Virus record (IMG/VR): IMGVR_UViG_3300050821_004047
Location: 1-26,482 of that record
Length of the DNA: 26,482 bases
Origin: a virus
Reading direction: 5' to 3' (one strand)
Shown piece by piece: positions 7,619 to 15,641 of the stretch. The first letter of the stretch is position 1, and every line of letters begins with the position of its first letter. Both the position numbers and the translations under genes were made by a program. The notes under the pieces are model-generated. The model was not told the DNA's origin. It saw nothing but the letters and a program-made list of their open reading frames with translations, and did no database searches.

Positions 7619-10600
7619 TGGACGGCGAACTGCCTCCCGACGATCAGTCGCAGCGCCAGCTCTCGCCAGTCGGTCTGTACAGCCATGCCGCCGACGTCGT
7701 TCAGAAATTCCCGCAGATGCGCGGCACGCCGCAGCAGTTCAAGGCGATGCTGACCAAGCAGGGCGTGAAGCCCGACGAATTCAAATACTCGAATTACGAT
7801 CAGGCGTTCGCCGGCAAGCCGATGGTGACGCGCGACGAGCTGGCGCAGCATTTCAATGCGAGCGTGCCACCCGTGCAGGAGACGACGCTGGGTGGTGCGC
7901 CACATCACGATTACGACGGCTTGCTGACGCATTCTGGCAGCGAAGCGCCGACTAAATTTCACTCTTATACCCTCCCCGGCGGCACGAACTACCGCGAGAC
8001 GCTGCTGCATTTGCCGCCTAAGTACGGCACATGGACCAATGGTGATCCTGTCACCGCAGAAGATATCGCGACGCCACATGGACGCGATACTGCGGCGCGG
8101 GTGGCTGGCTACAGTGACGACACATATAGCTCATCGCACTGGGACACGCCCAACGTGCTGGCACACCTGCGCATGTCTGATCGCGCGCTGCCCGGTGGCC
8201 AGAAGGCGCTGCACCTGGAGGAACTGCAGTCGGACTGGGGACAGCAAGGAAGAGAAAAAGGGTTCGAAGAAGATCGACGGCGCAAGCTCGATGAACTGAT
8301 TGCCGCTGAGAAGCGTTCAATCGTAGCGCATCAGTTGAACAAACCAGATAAAGCGCAGCGTCTTGCTGAGTACAATGAACTGGAGAAAAAGTACGGAAAG
8401 CATGTTGGCAGTAAAGGTTTGCCTTCCGCCCCCTACGTCGACAGCACGCAGAAATGGGTCGATCTCGGCCTGAAGCGGGCGCTGCACGAGGCGGCGAAGG
8501 GCGGCTACCACAAGCTGGTGGTGACGCCGGGCGAGGAGCAGGCGAAGCGGTACGATCTCAGCAAGCACATCAACGAGATCCACTATAGCGGTAGCAACTT
8601 GGTGGCGCGAGATCATCAAGGCAAAGACGTGATGAACCGCACGGGTGTTTTGCCGGAACAATTGCCCGAGATCATTGGTAAAGAGGCGGCCGAAAAACTA
8701 TTGAACCAGCCGAAGAAAGGCACCTTGCGTTCGCTACACGGTCAGGACTTGAAGATCGGCGGCGAAGGCATGAAGGCGTTCTACGACAAGATGCTGCCGG
8801 CTGCGCTGGAGAAGCTGGCGAAGAAGCACGATCCCGAGGCGAAGGTAGCCCTTAATTCCTCGATTAAAGCTCCCGCGCACTCGAAGGCTATTTACGAAGG
8901 CGAGCGCCATCCCGAATTATTTAAAGCGCATTCTCTCAATATCACACCTAAGATGCGCGAGAGCATCTTGAAAGGCCAGCCGGCCTATGCCGGGGGCGGG
9001 CGCATCGGCTTCGCCGAGGGTGGCGTGCCCGAGCAACCCGATCATCCGGCGCGCATCCCGACGCGACTGGTGACCAGCAAGAAAGGCGGTGGTCTGCCGA
9101 CCGACAATGTCGACATGGCGGCCTTCAAGTCGACGCCCGAACTCTATCAGAAGAACGTCGACCTGGTGCGCGACTACCCCAATACGCCCAGGCGCATTGC
9201 CAAACAGCCGCACGACAAGCTTGCCGAGCAATTCATCGAACACGCCAAGAACAACCTTTTGGATCTGCACGACCGCGTGCCCGATGCCGTGAAGGCGCGC
9301 AGCAAGCTCTGGTACAAGGGCGCCAACAGGATCGTGAAAGACCTCGGCCAGCAGTACAAGCTGCCCGATCACTCGGTCGCCGGCGCCATCGCAGCGCTCA
9401 GTCCGCAGAAGGACTGGTTCCAGAATGTCAGTCTCGCCAAGCGGGTCATCGAGGCGATGCATGGCGGCGGCCGGAATTTCTATGCCGGTTTCACCACGAC
9501 ACCGGCGATGGAGGCTACGTTCAAGGGTCGTAGTTCGCTCAACAAGCCCAAGTACATGCCGCTGCTGGACGCGATCAAGGGCAAGTCATTGCATGATCTC
9601 GATCAGACGGAAGGCAGTCCGCACGAGAAGGCCGCGCGCAAGGCGCTCTGGATAAGGCTGCATGACGAGACCTACAACAGCCCGAGTTATCCCCTGGTGA
9701 CGCCGGAAGGCAATTTTGGCGAACCGGTGAAGACCAAGGGCGGTGCCGAGCGCAAGGCCGGTTGGGGTTCCTTGACGGAAATAAGCAAGGCGATCCGCGC
9801 GCTCGAGGCGGCAAAAGATCCGAGCCAGATCTCGGCGCTGATGGGCGAGAAGCACAAGGTCCGCAATTTTTATAACAACATGCTGGACCCTGACGCCAGG
9901 CATGGCGACGTCACGATCGACACTCATGCTGTGGCTGCCGCGCTGATGCGGGCGCTGGCCGGGAAATCGACTGAGGTGGCGCACAATTTCGCCAATTCGA
10001 CCGCGCCCGGTGTATCGGCGGCTGGCGGCAGCGCCATCAGCGGTATCCAGGGTACCTATCCACTCTATGCCGAAGCTTATCGTCGTGCTGCCAAGGAGCG
10101 CGGTATTCTTCCTCGTGAAATGCAGTCGATCACCTGGGAAGGGATCCGCAGCATGTTCAACGACACCTTCAAGTCGAACAAAAACAACGTGAAGGCGATA
10201 GATGATATTTGGGAGAAGCATCGCAGCGGGAAACTTACGCAGAAACAGGCACGGGAGCAGGTCTATGCCTTCGCCGGAGGACTCAAAAATCCAGACTGGT
10301 TTTCTGGACATGATGAAGCGCCACAACATTCCCCTGACCAGGGAAAACTACCTCGACCTGGTGTATCTGGGTCAAGCACCGCAACACCTCTCGGCCGAGG
10401 AAGAGGACGAGCTGCCGGAGCAGTTCCGGCTGCACCACCAGCCGAAGTAGCGCCGGAACCGGTCCTGGCGAAAGCCGACGGAGGCGTTGTCGACGCCGCT
10501 CCGCACATGCATGCCGGCGCCGGGAGTGGCGCCGGACGGCTCGAGAAGATGCATATCCAGAGCGGTGATATGAGCCCGGACCAGAAGCTTCTGCCGCTGA

Positions 10601-10845
10601 TCTCCACGCCATTCATCGACAAAGCGATCGAGCGGGCTCAGGAGCCGCCGCGCGAGGAGTACAAGAACGGTGGCGTGGTAGCGAAACCTGAGAATAACGT
10701 CGAGGCGCTCGAGCGTCTTACTGGCATGGTTGCGCATCAGGGCGAAACGATTGATAAATTGACCAGAATCCTGTCGTCGCCGCAGGTCTTTGAGCGCGAT
10801 GACAAAAACCGTGTGAAGCGCGTCTATCGGGAAATGCCGCGATGA
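7618..10845 (+). CDS. 1075-aa multidomain (polyvalent-type) phage protein
   Basis: A very long protein with at least three parts. Residues about 125-460 hold a block I associate with phage and conjugative-element polyvalent proteins: SSHWDTPNVLAHLRMSDR, LHLEELQSDWGQQGREKGF and GMKAFYDKMLPAALEKL, ending near GGGRIGFAEGG. Residues about 490-890 form a second helical domain with AALSPQKDWFQN (about 592), DVTIDTHAVAAALM (764-777) and GTYPLYAEAYRRAA...QSITWE; the IDTH motif recalls the VDTH segment of HhH-GPD DNA glycosylases, but that is inference. The last 130 residues carry GAGSGAGRLEKMHIQ and YKNGGVV. Between the second and third parts, codons 10265-10450 look out of frame, and another frame there encodes a recognisable small protein. 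Such proteins are often injected with phage DNA. Whether all parts are made as one chain is uncertain. Confidence 0.7.
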   Translation: MDGELPPDDQSQRQLSPVGLYSHAADVVQKFPQMRGTPQQFKAMLTKQGVKPDEFKYSNYDQAFAGKPMVTRDELAQHFNASVPPVQETTLGGAPHHDYDGLLTHSGSEAPTKFHSYTLPGGTNYRETLLHLPPKYGTWTNGDPVTAEDIATPHGRDTAARVAGYSDDTYSSSHWDTPNVLAHLRMSDRALPGGQKALHLEELQSDWGQQGREKGFEEDRRRKLDELIAAEKRSIVAHQLNKPDKAQRLAEYNELEKKYGKHVGSKGLPSAPYVDSTQKWVDLGLKRALHEAAKGGYHKLVVTPGEEQAKRYDLSKHINEIHYSGSNLVARDHQGKDVMNRTGVLPEQLPEIIGKEAAEKLLNQPKKGTLRSLHGQDLKIGGEGMKAFYDKMLPAALEKLAKKHDPEAKVALNSSIKAPAHSKAIYEGERHPELFKAHSLNITPKMRESILKGQPAYAGGGRIGFAEGGVPEQPDHPARIPTRLVTSKKGGGLPTDNVDMAAFKSTPELYQKNVDLVRDYPNTPRRIAKQPHDKLAEQFIEHAKNNLLDLHDRVPDAVKARSKLWYKGANRIVKDLGQQYKLPDHSVAGAIAALSPQKDWFQNVSLAKRVIEAMHGGGRNFYAGFTTTPAMEATFKGRSSLNKPKYMPLLDAIKGKSLHDLDQTEGSPHEKAARKALWIRLHDETYNSPSYPLVTPEGNFGEPVKTKGGAERKAGWGSLTEISKAIRALEAAKDPSQISALMGEKHKVRNFYNNMLDPDARHGDVTIDTHAVAAALMRALAGKSTEVAHNFANSTAPGVSAAGGSAISGIQGTYPLYAEAYRRAAKERGILPREMQSITWEGIRSMFNDTFKSNKNNVKAIDDIWEKHRSGKLTQKQAREQVYAFAGGLKNPDWFSGHDEAPQHSPDQGKLPRPGVSGSSTATPLGRGRGRAAGAVPAAPPAEVAPEPVLAKADGGVVDAAPHMHAGAGSGAGRLEKMHIQSGDMSPDQKLLPLISTPFIDKAIERAQEPPREEYKNGGVVAKPENNVEALERLTGMVAHQGETIDKLTRILSSPQVFERDDKNRVKRVYREMPR
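10265..10450 (+). CDS. Overprinted small phage protein (PLTRENYL type), 61 aa
   Basis: Nested in the +1 frame relative to the 1075-aa gene. ATG 10265 has GGAG (10254-10257) at 7-nt spacing; internal ATGs at 10310 and 10313 are alternatives. The product contains MKRHNIPLTRENYLDLVYLG followed by an acidic SAEEEDELPEQF, which matches a small-protein signature I recognise from many tailed phages, usually near head genes. Over these bases this frame has high third-position GC, while the surrounding long frame has low third-position GC and translates to Gly/Pro/Ala/Arg-rich low complexity, so this frame looks like the selected one. Its function is unknown. Its presence suggests the long frame is a fusion across what are separate genes in relatives, or true overprinting. 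Confidence 0.6.
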   Translation: MPSPEDSKIQTGFLDMMKRHNIPLTRENYLDLVYLGQAPQHLSAEEEDELPEQFRLHHQPK

Positions 10846-11171
10846 GAAGCAAGCGAGATCAGCAAGGCGAACTACTCATAGATCACACCTTTTCGCCCGG
10901 CGTCACGCCGGAATGGGCTGCGGCGCATGGCGCTACCGGGCCGATCGTCGGCGCCGGCAAGAAATACGAAAGTGGCCTGCTGAACTGCAAGCATTGCGGC
11001 AGCGATGTCATCGCTCATCCGCTGCGCACCCGCGAACGCGAATGGTGCTGGACTTGCGATGCGTATATCTGTGACAACTGCGGACTGCTTCGCAAGCTGA
11101 ATGGCTACGTGCACAGGACCGCAAGGCAGGAAATGGAAGAGATTTTCAATCGCTATCAGAGGAGCTTCTGA
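10842..11171 (+). CDS. Zinc-ribbon small protein
   Basis: A 109-residue protein with three Cys pairs: CKHC (about residues 49-52), CWTC (about 69-72) and CDNC (about 77-80), spaced as in a zinc ribbon or treble-clef site. The N-terminal DHTFSPGVTPEW and the block RTREREWCWTCDAYICDNCG match a small-protein family I recognise in phage head operons. It probably binds zinc; its partner, nucleic acid or protein, is unknown. ATG 10842 overlaps the preceding stop as ATGA. The C-terminus (ARQEMEEIFNRYQRSF) looks helical. It ends 3 nt before the next gene. Confidence 0.7.
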   Translation: MRSKRDQQGELLIDHTFSPGVTPEWAAAHGATGPIVGAGKKYESGLLNCKHCGSDVIAHPLRTREREWCWTCDAYICDNCGLLRKLNGYVHRTARQEMEEIFNRYQRSF

Positions 11172-11174
11172 ACC

Positions 11175-11759
11175 ATGGGTACATCAGTCTTTGAAGTCGG
11201 CGCCCTTACGACCGGCGCGGGCACCGCCGACAACGCCTCGCTCACCACGCTCAATTTCATGGCTATTCAGGGCGGCACGGCCACGCAGGCGAGCTTCGTC
11301 GAGGAGGTCTACATGGGCGGCCAGGCCACGGCTTCGGCGCCTACCATCATGCTGCTCGGCCGCGACAGCACGGTGGGCGTCGGCATGGTGGCGCTCACGT
11401 CGCCGAATTCCTTCGGTCTGACCAATCCTTCGGGCGCCGTCGTCACGGCCATACCGGTCGCTTTCATCACGGCATCGGGCACGCAGCCTATCCGGTCCAA
11501 TACGGTGACGCTCGCCAAGAAAAACTTCACGTTCAACAGCTTCGGGGGCATCGTCAAAGCCTCCTACCAGAACACGCAGGATAGGTTCGGCATCATCGGC
11601 AGCACGGCGTCGTTGGGCGAGATGTCGCTGTCGGCCTTTACGGGCACGACCACCAGTTCGATCGGTGCGCATATCATCATCGAGGTGATGACTTGGATTT
11701 TGGTGGCTGCCGGTGTTTTGAGTAGTTTGGCGCAGCTCGCCGGAAATTCCGTAGTGTAG
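11175..11759 (+). CDS. Putative virion structural protein
   Basis: A 194-residue Thr/Ser/Ala/Gly-rich, probably beta-rich protein, typical in composition of head decoration or other virion proteins. GAGGAG (11159-11164) lies 10 nt before ATG 11175. Residues about 34-172 alternate short strands with turns and contain VTLAKKNFTFNSFGGIVKAS. The last 22 residues (TWILVAAGVLSSLAQLAGNS...) are strikingly hydrophobic and have lower third-position GC than the rest. They adjoin the GIY-YIG endonuclease gene and may be an altered C-terminus acquired with it. I do not recognise a named family. Confidence 0.55.
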   Translation: MGTSVFEVGALTTGAGTADNASLTTLNFMAIQGGTATQASFVEEVYMGGQATASAPTIMLLGRDSTVGVGMVALTSPNSFGLTNPSGAVVTAIPVAFITASGTQPIRSNTVTLAKKNFTFNSFGGIVKASYQNTQDRFGIIGSTASLGEMSLSAFTGTTTSSIGAHIIIEVMTWILVAAGVLSSLAQLAGNSVV

Positions 11760-11769
11760 AGCCTGTTAT

Positions 11770-12408
11770 ATGGCGACGTCGGATAAGAGTGGCGTTTACG
11801 CTATTACTTGCGTGGAAACCGGTAAATGCTATGTCGGTTCTAGCCACCGCATTGCAGGACGTTGGGCGCATCATCGCAGATTATTGAATGCGGGTAAAAG
11901 TCCATGTCTCTATCTGCAACATGCGTGGACGAAGTATGGTGCGCAAACGTTTGAGTTTAAGATACTTGAAGAGTGCGCACAGGCGGATTTGCTAACGTGC
12001 GAAGAGCATTATATTCGCAGGCTTGAACCGGTGTTTAATATGATGCGCGCGCTGGTTCCTTGGACGCCATCGTCGGAGATGCAGACCAAAGTGATCGCGG
12101 CCAATAAAGCGCGTGCAGCGGTTAGGACTCACTGTCCGCACGGTCATCCTTATAATGCTGAAAACACTTATTACGGCAAAAAGTTCAACGATCGACGCTG
12201 CCGGACCTGCGCGTACAACAGGGTAAAGACTGTTTTAACAACTGAAACAGTTGAACAACGTAAGGCGCGACGCCTTCGCATGAAAGACTACTACGAGCGA
12301 ACGCGCGAACAGCGACTTGCGCAAATGGCAACATATGCGGCATCCCGTAAAGCTGAGAAGCGAGAATATGACCGCCAGCGTCGTGAACGGCTACGGGAGG
12401 CGGCATGA
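11770..12408 (+). CDS. GIY-YIG homing endonuclease with Cys/His DNA-binding motif
   Basis: A 212-residue free-standing homing endonuclease. The nuclease core is at the N-terminus: SGVYAI (the GIY strand), CYVGSS (the YIG strand), the arginine in IAGRWAHH, LQHAWTKYG and FEFKILEEC, followed by a conserved-looking glutamate in CEEHYI. A second part, CPHGHPYNAENTYYG...RRCRTCAYNR (about residues 118-144), has Cys/His spacing like the small zinc fingers found in phage homing enzymes and would contact DNA. The C-terminus is a highly charged helix. The gene is AT-richer than its neighbours, lacks a clear Shine-Dalgarno sequence, and its TGA overlaps the next ATG (ATGA). No intron is apparent; it sits between a structural gene and a glycosyltransferase gene. 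Confidence 0.88.
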   Translation: MATSDKSGVYAITCVETGKCYVGSSHRIAGRWAHHRRLLNAGKSPCLYLQHAWTKYGAQTFEFKILEECAQADLLTCEEHYIRRLEPVFNMMRALVPWTPSSEMQTKVIAANKARAAVRTHCPHGHPYNAENTYYGKKFNDRRCRTCAYNRVKTVLTTETVEQRKARRLRMKDYYERTREQRLAQMATYAASRKAEKREYDRQRRERLREAA

Positions 12409-13259
12409 AAATATCCGTCATCGTTGCGACGCGCGGTCGTCCCCATCGCGCCGCCGGTGTGATCGAATGCGCCCGCAACTTCCTGTGCGGCGCGCATGAT
12501 GTTCAGTTCATTGTGGCGCTCGATGCGGACGATCAACTATCCATTGATTATTTCGCGTCGTGTGGCTCCTGCGGTATCACCAGTTATGTTCAGCCGAGGC
12601 CGATCGGCATAGGCGATGCCTGGAACCGGGCCGCCAAGGCCTTTCCGGCCGATTTCTACCTGGCGCTGCCTGATGATGCCTGGATCTGCACGCCGTACTG
12701 GGACGCCATCATGATCCAGATCCTGATGGTCGGGCCGCACCCCATTCCGGTGAAGCTCGGCATCGTCGGATGGATGGACCCTCTGCAGCCGGCTGTCTGC
12801 TCGATTTTTGGCATGACGCAGAAGTGGATCGACGTGAATGGCCACATTTTCGATCCGCGATATCCGTTCTGGTGGGGCGACGTCGCCCTCGTGGAGACGG
12901 CGATTTTCGCCACCGCGGAGGGTATGCCGGGGACCGATCAGCTCAAATTTGCGAGCCAGCCGGGCAACTTCAACCCGCACCTGCGCGACATGGAACTGTG
13001 GTGGGCATTCTTCGCCGCGACACGTCATGAACGGATCGCAACGGCGCGACGCCTCGGTATGCCTCCGGTCGATGACGACATGATGGAGCTCCTGGTCAAG
13101 GAATGTGAGGAGCGCGATGCGATGGGTATCCGCCAGATACCGCAGGTTCTCGCCACGATCCATCATCCGGCGCCGCCGACGAAGGAATACCTGATCGCCA
13201 AGGCGCAAGCTGAAACTTATCTGAGGGATGCGGCCATCGAGGCGCCGCGGGCGGCCTAA
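12405..13259 (+). CDS. Glycosyltransferase family 2-like protein
   Basis: A 284-residue protein opening with MKISVIVATRGRP, the first strand and loop of GT2-type GT-A glycosyltransferases. FIVALDADD (about 35-43) and DFYLALPDDAWICTPYWDA (about 83-101) supply the acidic residues expected to bind the metal and nucleotide-sugar. Later segments (FDPRYPFWWGDVALVETAI) fit an acceptor-side domain. It would transfer a sugar from an activated donor to an unknown acceptor, perhaps a virion protein or host glycan. GGGAGG (12395-12400) lies 4 nt before the ATG, inside the end of the GIY-YIG gene. It stands among structural genes and apart from the methyltransferase block, but may work with it. Confidence 0.72.
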   Translation: MKISVIVATRGRPHRAAGVIECARNFLCGAHDVQFIVALDADDQLSIDYFASCGSCGITSYVQPRPIGIGDAWNRAAKAFPADFYLALPDDAWICTPYWDAIMIQILMVGPHPIPVKLGIVGWMDPLQPAVCSIFGMTQKWIDVNGHIFDPRYPFWWGDVALVETAIFATAEGMPGTDQLKFASQPGNFNPHLRDMELWWAFFAATRHERIATARRLGMPPVDDDMMELLVKECEERDAMGIRQIPQVLATIHHPAPPTKEYLIAKAQAETYLRDAAIEAPRAA

Positions 13260-13264
13260 AGGCC

Positions 13265-13906
13265 ATGCCGCTTACCTGGAGCACCACAGCCAAAAATGCT
13301 CATGCCTTGCTGAGCAATGGCAATCTGACGGTCACGACGGACGGAACGGTCAGCACTGAGATCAGCGGGCGGGCCGACGATGGGTGCGGGATACTTGCGA
13401 GCCAGAGGATATACGTCGAGTTCAACATCAACGGTTTCAACGGGACAGGCAATAAAAGAGCTGTCGGGATCGCGAATGCTACGCTGACCTATCCCAACGG
13501 TGCGCAGCTCGGCTTCGACGCCAATCTGAGCTGCGGCGGTTATGGCTCGACCGGCATTTTCATCAACAGCGCCCAGCCGGGCAGTCTGGTTTTCACCAAT
13601 TTCGGTACCGGCGACGTGGTTGGCATGGCCGTTGACACGAACAGCAACCTGATCTGGTTCAGGACCAACGGCGGTCAGTGGAACGGCGATGTCATAGGCA
13701 ACCAGAACCCGGCGGTTGGCAGTCAGGTTGGCGGGGCCAGCATATCGGCGATTACCGGCACGCTCTTTCCGGCGTATACGGTGTGGGATGCGGCCGGGAC
13801 CATGGACCAATACACTCTGGTCATAAGCGGCTTTGGTACTGCTGCGCCAACAGGTTTCTCGTCCATCACTTCCGGCGACACTCTGATGGGCCAGGCAGTG
13901 ATGTAA
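13265..13906 (+). CDS. SPRY-like domain virion protein
   Basis: A 213-residue beta-rich protein. GDVVGMAVDTNSNLIWFRTN (about residues 117-136) matches the core of SPRY domains, in which a buried strand follows the G-D-x-V-G/D pattern and leads to a strand reading W-x-x-N-G. LFPAYTVWDAAGTMDQYTL resembles the final strands (FPA.......). SPRY-like domains occur in phage proteins, where they probably bind protein or carbohydrate; the ligand here is unknown. The start at 13265 has only a weak AAAGG close to the ATG. It follows the GT2-like gene by 5 nt. Confidence 0.65.
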   Translation: MPLTWSTTAKNAHALLSNGNLTVTTDGTVSTEISGRADDGCGILASQRIYVEFNINGFNGTGNKRAVGIANATLTYPNGAQLGFDANLSCGGYGSTGIFINSAQPGSLVFTNFGTGDVVGMAVDTNSNLIWFRTNGGQWNGDVIGNQNPAVGSQVGGASISAITGTLFPAYTVWDAAGTMDQYTLVISGFGTAAPTGFSSITSGDTLMGQAVM

Positions 13907-13910
13907 GCAG

Positions 13911-15626
13911 ATGACCTTTCGCGGCGTATACGGATCAAGACCGCCGCTACCTCGTGCGGACGTCACGCACGCACGTCAGTATGTCTGGGCGGGGCTTGCA
14001 CTCATCACTGCGCATGCCTTGCCTCCGGGCAAAGCGCAGTTCGAGCCTACGCCGGCGCGGCTCGATCCGGTTCATGCGCGTAACTGGACTCCGACCAACG
14101 ATCTTTCGCACAGATATGAATTGCTGCTTCCACGCGGCAAGACCGCCGGCATGGAACTGCCCAGAACGCTCACGCTGGACAGCCCCATCGCACGAGCCTG
14201 GCAGCGGGTAAACGACCTTCCGCGGCAGCTGCAGCAGACGCTGCCGTTCGCTCAAAAGGACTGGGCGCTTCCTTCCAGGCGACCACTTTCGGTTCTCGAG
14301 ACGTCGCCGCTTAACACCGCAGTTCTTCATACTGTTGTTGTCGTCACCGCGCCCTTCGCGATGTTCGATTGGCCGCTGACCAGGAAGTTGGGGCCGACGC
14401 CCGAGACCCCACTGATTCAAGCGATCAGGGCCGGTCCGACACCGTTTGCTTTCTACGACTGGACACTTGCGAAGCGACCACTGCCGCCGGCGCCTGAAAC
14501 ACCGCCGCTCAATGCCGCGGTCCAGATCGGGCCGACGCCGTTTGCTTTTTATGATTGGCCGTCGCCTCGACTAGCGGGACCTCTCACGAAAGAAACGCCG
14601 CCGCTCAATGCCGCGGTTCAGATCGGGCCGACGCCTTTTGCCGTTTACGACTGGCCTCTTGCCAAGAAACCGTTAGCGCCCGCGCCTGAGACGCCGCCAC
14701 TCAATATTGCTGCGATCCATACGATCGTTGCCGTCACGGCGCCTTTCGCTCAGTTCGACTGGCCGTTGCCTGCGAGGATCCCGCAGAAACCGCTACCCAT
14801 CAGCCTCGCGCGATTGGTCGTTCACGGTACCGCCGCGGTCGCCCAACCTTTTGCGTTGTTCGACTGGCCCCTGGCTGCACGACCGCTGCCGCGCGCACCT
14901 GAGACGCCGCCGCTCAGCCCGGTTCTTCAGATCGGTCCAACGCCTTTCGCGTTCTTCGACTGGACGCTGGCCAAAACGACGCCGCTGTTGGCGAAGGAAA
15001 CGCCACCCCTCAATGCTGCGGTCCAGATCGGCCCGACGCCTTTCCATTCAACCGAATGGCCGCTGGCCAGAAGTCCGCTGCCGTCGGCAAAAGAAACGCC
15101 GCCGCTCAATCAGGTGCTGCAGATCGAGCCGACGCCGTTCGCATTACTTGACTGGCCTCTGTCCAAGCGAACACCGCCACCAGCACCCGAGACACCGCCG
15201 CTTAATATCGCTGCGATCAATACGGTCGTCATCTCTGGGCCTCCTTTCTTCCAACTCGATTGGCCGCTGGCCAAGTTGCCTTTGCCGTCGGCACTTGAAA
15301 CGCCGCCTCTCAATCAGGCTCTTCAGATTGGTCCTACGCCTTTTGCGTTCTTCGATTGGACGCTGGCCAGGTTGACGCCGCTCGTTGTCGTCGACACGCC
15401 GCCGGCGACATCGGCGCCCATACCGCCCGCCACAGGTGGCCCCAATTACCTGCGCCGCCTGATTCAGACCGAAGAGGCGCGGCGGCAAAGGCTTGCCGAG
15501 CAGGACCGCGGCGTATTGCAGACGATGTTCCGCGAGGGTCGCGCTGAAGGCGGCCGGGTCGAGGGCGAAGAGGATCGTTTGATCGAGGAGGACGATGAGG
15601 ATATCCTGCGTTTCCTCGATCCTTAG
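13911..15626 (+). CDS. DWPL tandem-repeat protein
   Basis: A 571-residue proline-rich protein dominated by about 12 tandem repeats (residues 110-510). The idealised unit is PTPFAFYDWPLAKRPLPPAP followed by ETPPLNAAVQIG, about 32 residues, with longer variants of 35-36 that replace QIG by HTVVVVTA-like hydrophobic segments. The core F-x-x-x-D-W-[PT]-L is nearly invariant; unit 9 changes DW to EW. The N-terminus (about 1-109) is Arg/Pro-rich without clear repeats. The C-terminus changes to a charged helix (RRLIQTEEARRQRLAEQD) and a very acidic tail. It lacks a signal peptide. I recall related DWPNP/DWPL proteins in phage-like sequences of Rhizobiales, without assigned function. A fibrous or scaffold-like virion role is a guess from repeat architecture and location. 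Confidence 0.75.
   Translation: MTFRGVYGSRPPLPRADVTHARQYVWAGLALITAHALPPGKAQFEPTPARLDPVHARNWTPTNDLSHRYELLLPRGKTAGMELPRTLTLDSPIARAWQRVNDLPRQLQQTLPFAQKDWALPSRRPLSVLETSPLNTAVLHTVVVVTAPFAMFDWPLTRKLGPTPETPLIQAIRAGPTPFAFYDWTLAKRPLPPAPETPPLNAAVQIGPTPFAFYDWPSPRLAGPLTKETPPLNAAVQIGPTPFAVYDWPLAKKPLAPAPETPPLNIAAIHTIVAVTAPFAQFDWPLPARIPQKPLPISLARLVVHGTAAVAQPFALFDWPLAARPLPRAPETPPLSPVLQIGPTPFAFFDWTLAKTTPLLAKETPPLNAAVQIGPTPFHSTEWPLARSPLPSAKETPPLNQVLQIEPTPFALLDWPLSKRTPPPAPETPPLNIAAINTVVISGPPFFQLDWPLAKLPLPSALETPPLNQALQIGPTPFAFFDWTLARLTPLVVVDTPPATSAPIPPATGGPNYLRRLIQTEEARRQRLAEQDRGVLQTMFREGRAEGGRVEGEEDRLIEEDDEDILRFLDP
14238..15440 (+). repeat. About 12 tandem coding repeats, 32-36 codons each
   Basis: Each unit contains a codon run for F-[AF]-x-[FYLM]-DW-[PT]-L and, in most units, ETPPLN. 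Units are diverged at the nucleotide level, so recent slippage is not obvious, although some adjacent pairs (for example the two ETPPLNAAVQIGPTPFA units at about 14500 and 14600) remain very similar. Long units, with an extra hydrophobic segment, appear at positions 1, 5, 6, 10 and 12 in the series. Confidence 0.8.
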
Positions 15627-15641
15627 AAAGGAACCGACGGC

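Noticed and set aside
14707-15375. 222-codon frame in the repeat gene
   Set aside because: A +1-type shadow (Arg/Ser-rich) produced by the repeat codons of the DWPL gene.
14238-15440. Could the repeats be a CRISPR array or noncoding satellite
   Set aside because: Units are 96-108 nt in multiples of three, diverged in a codon-wise way and within one long open frame; there are no constant short repeats with unique spacers.
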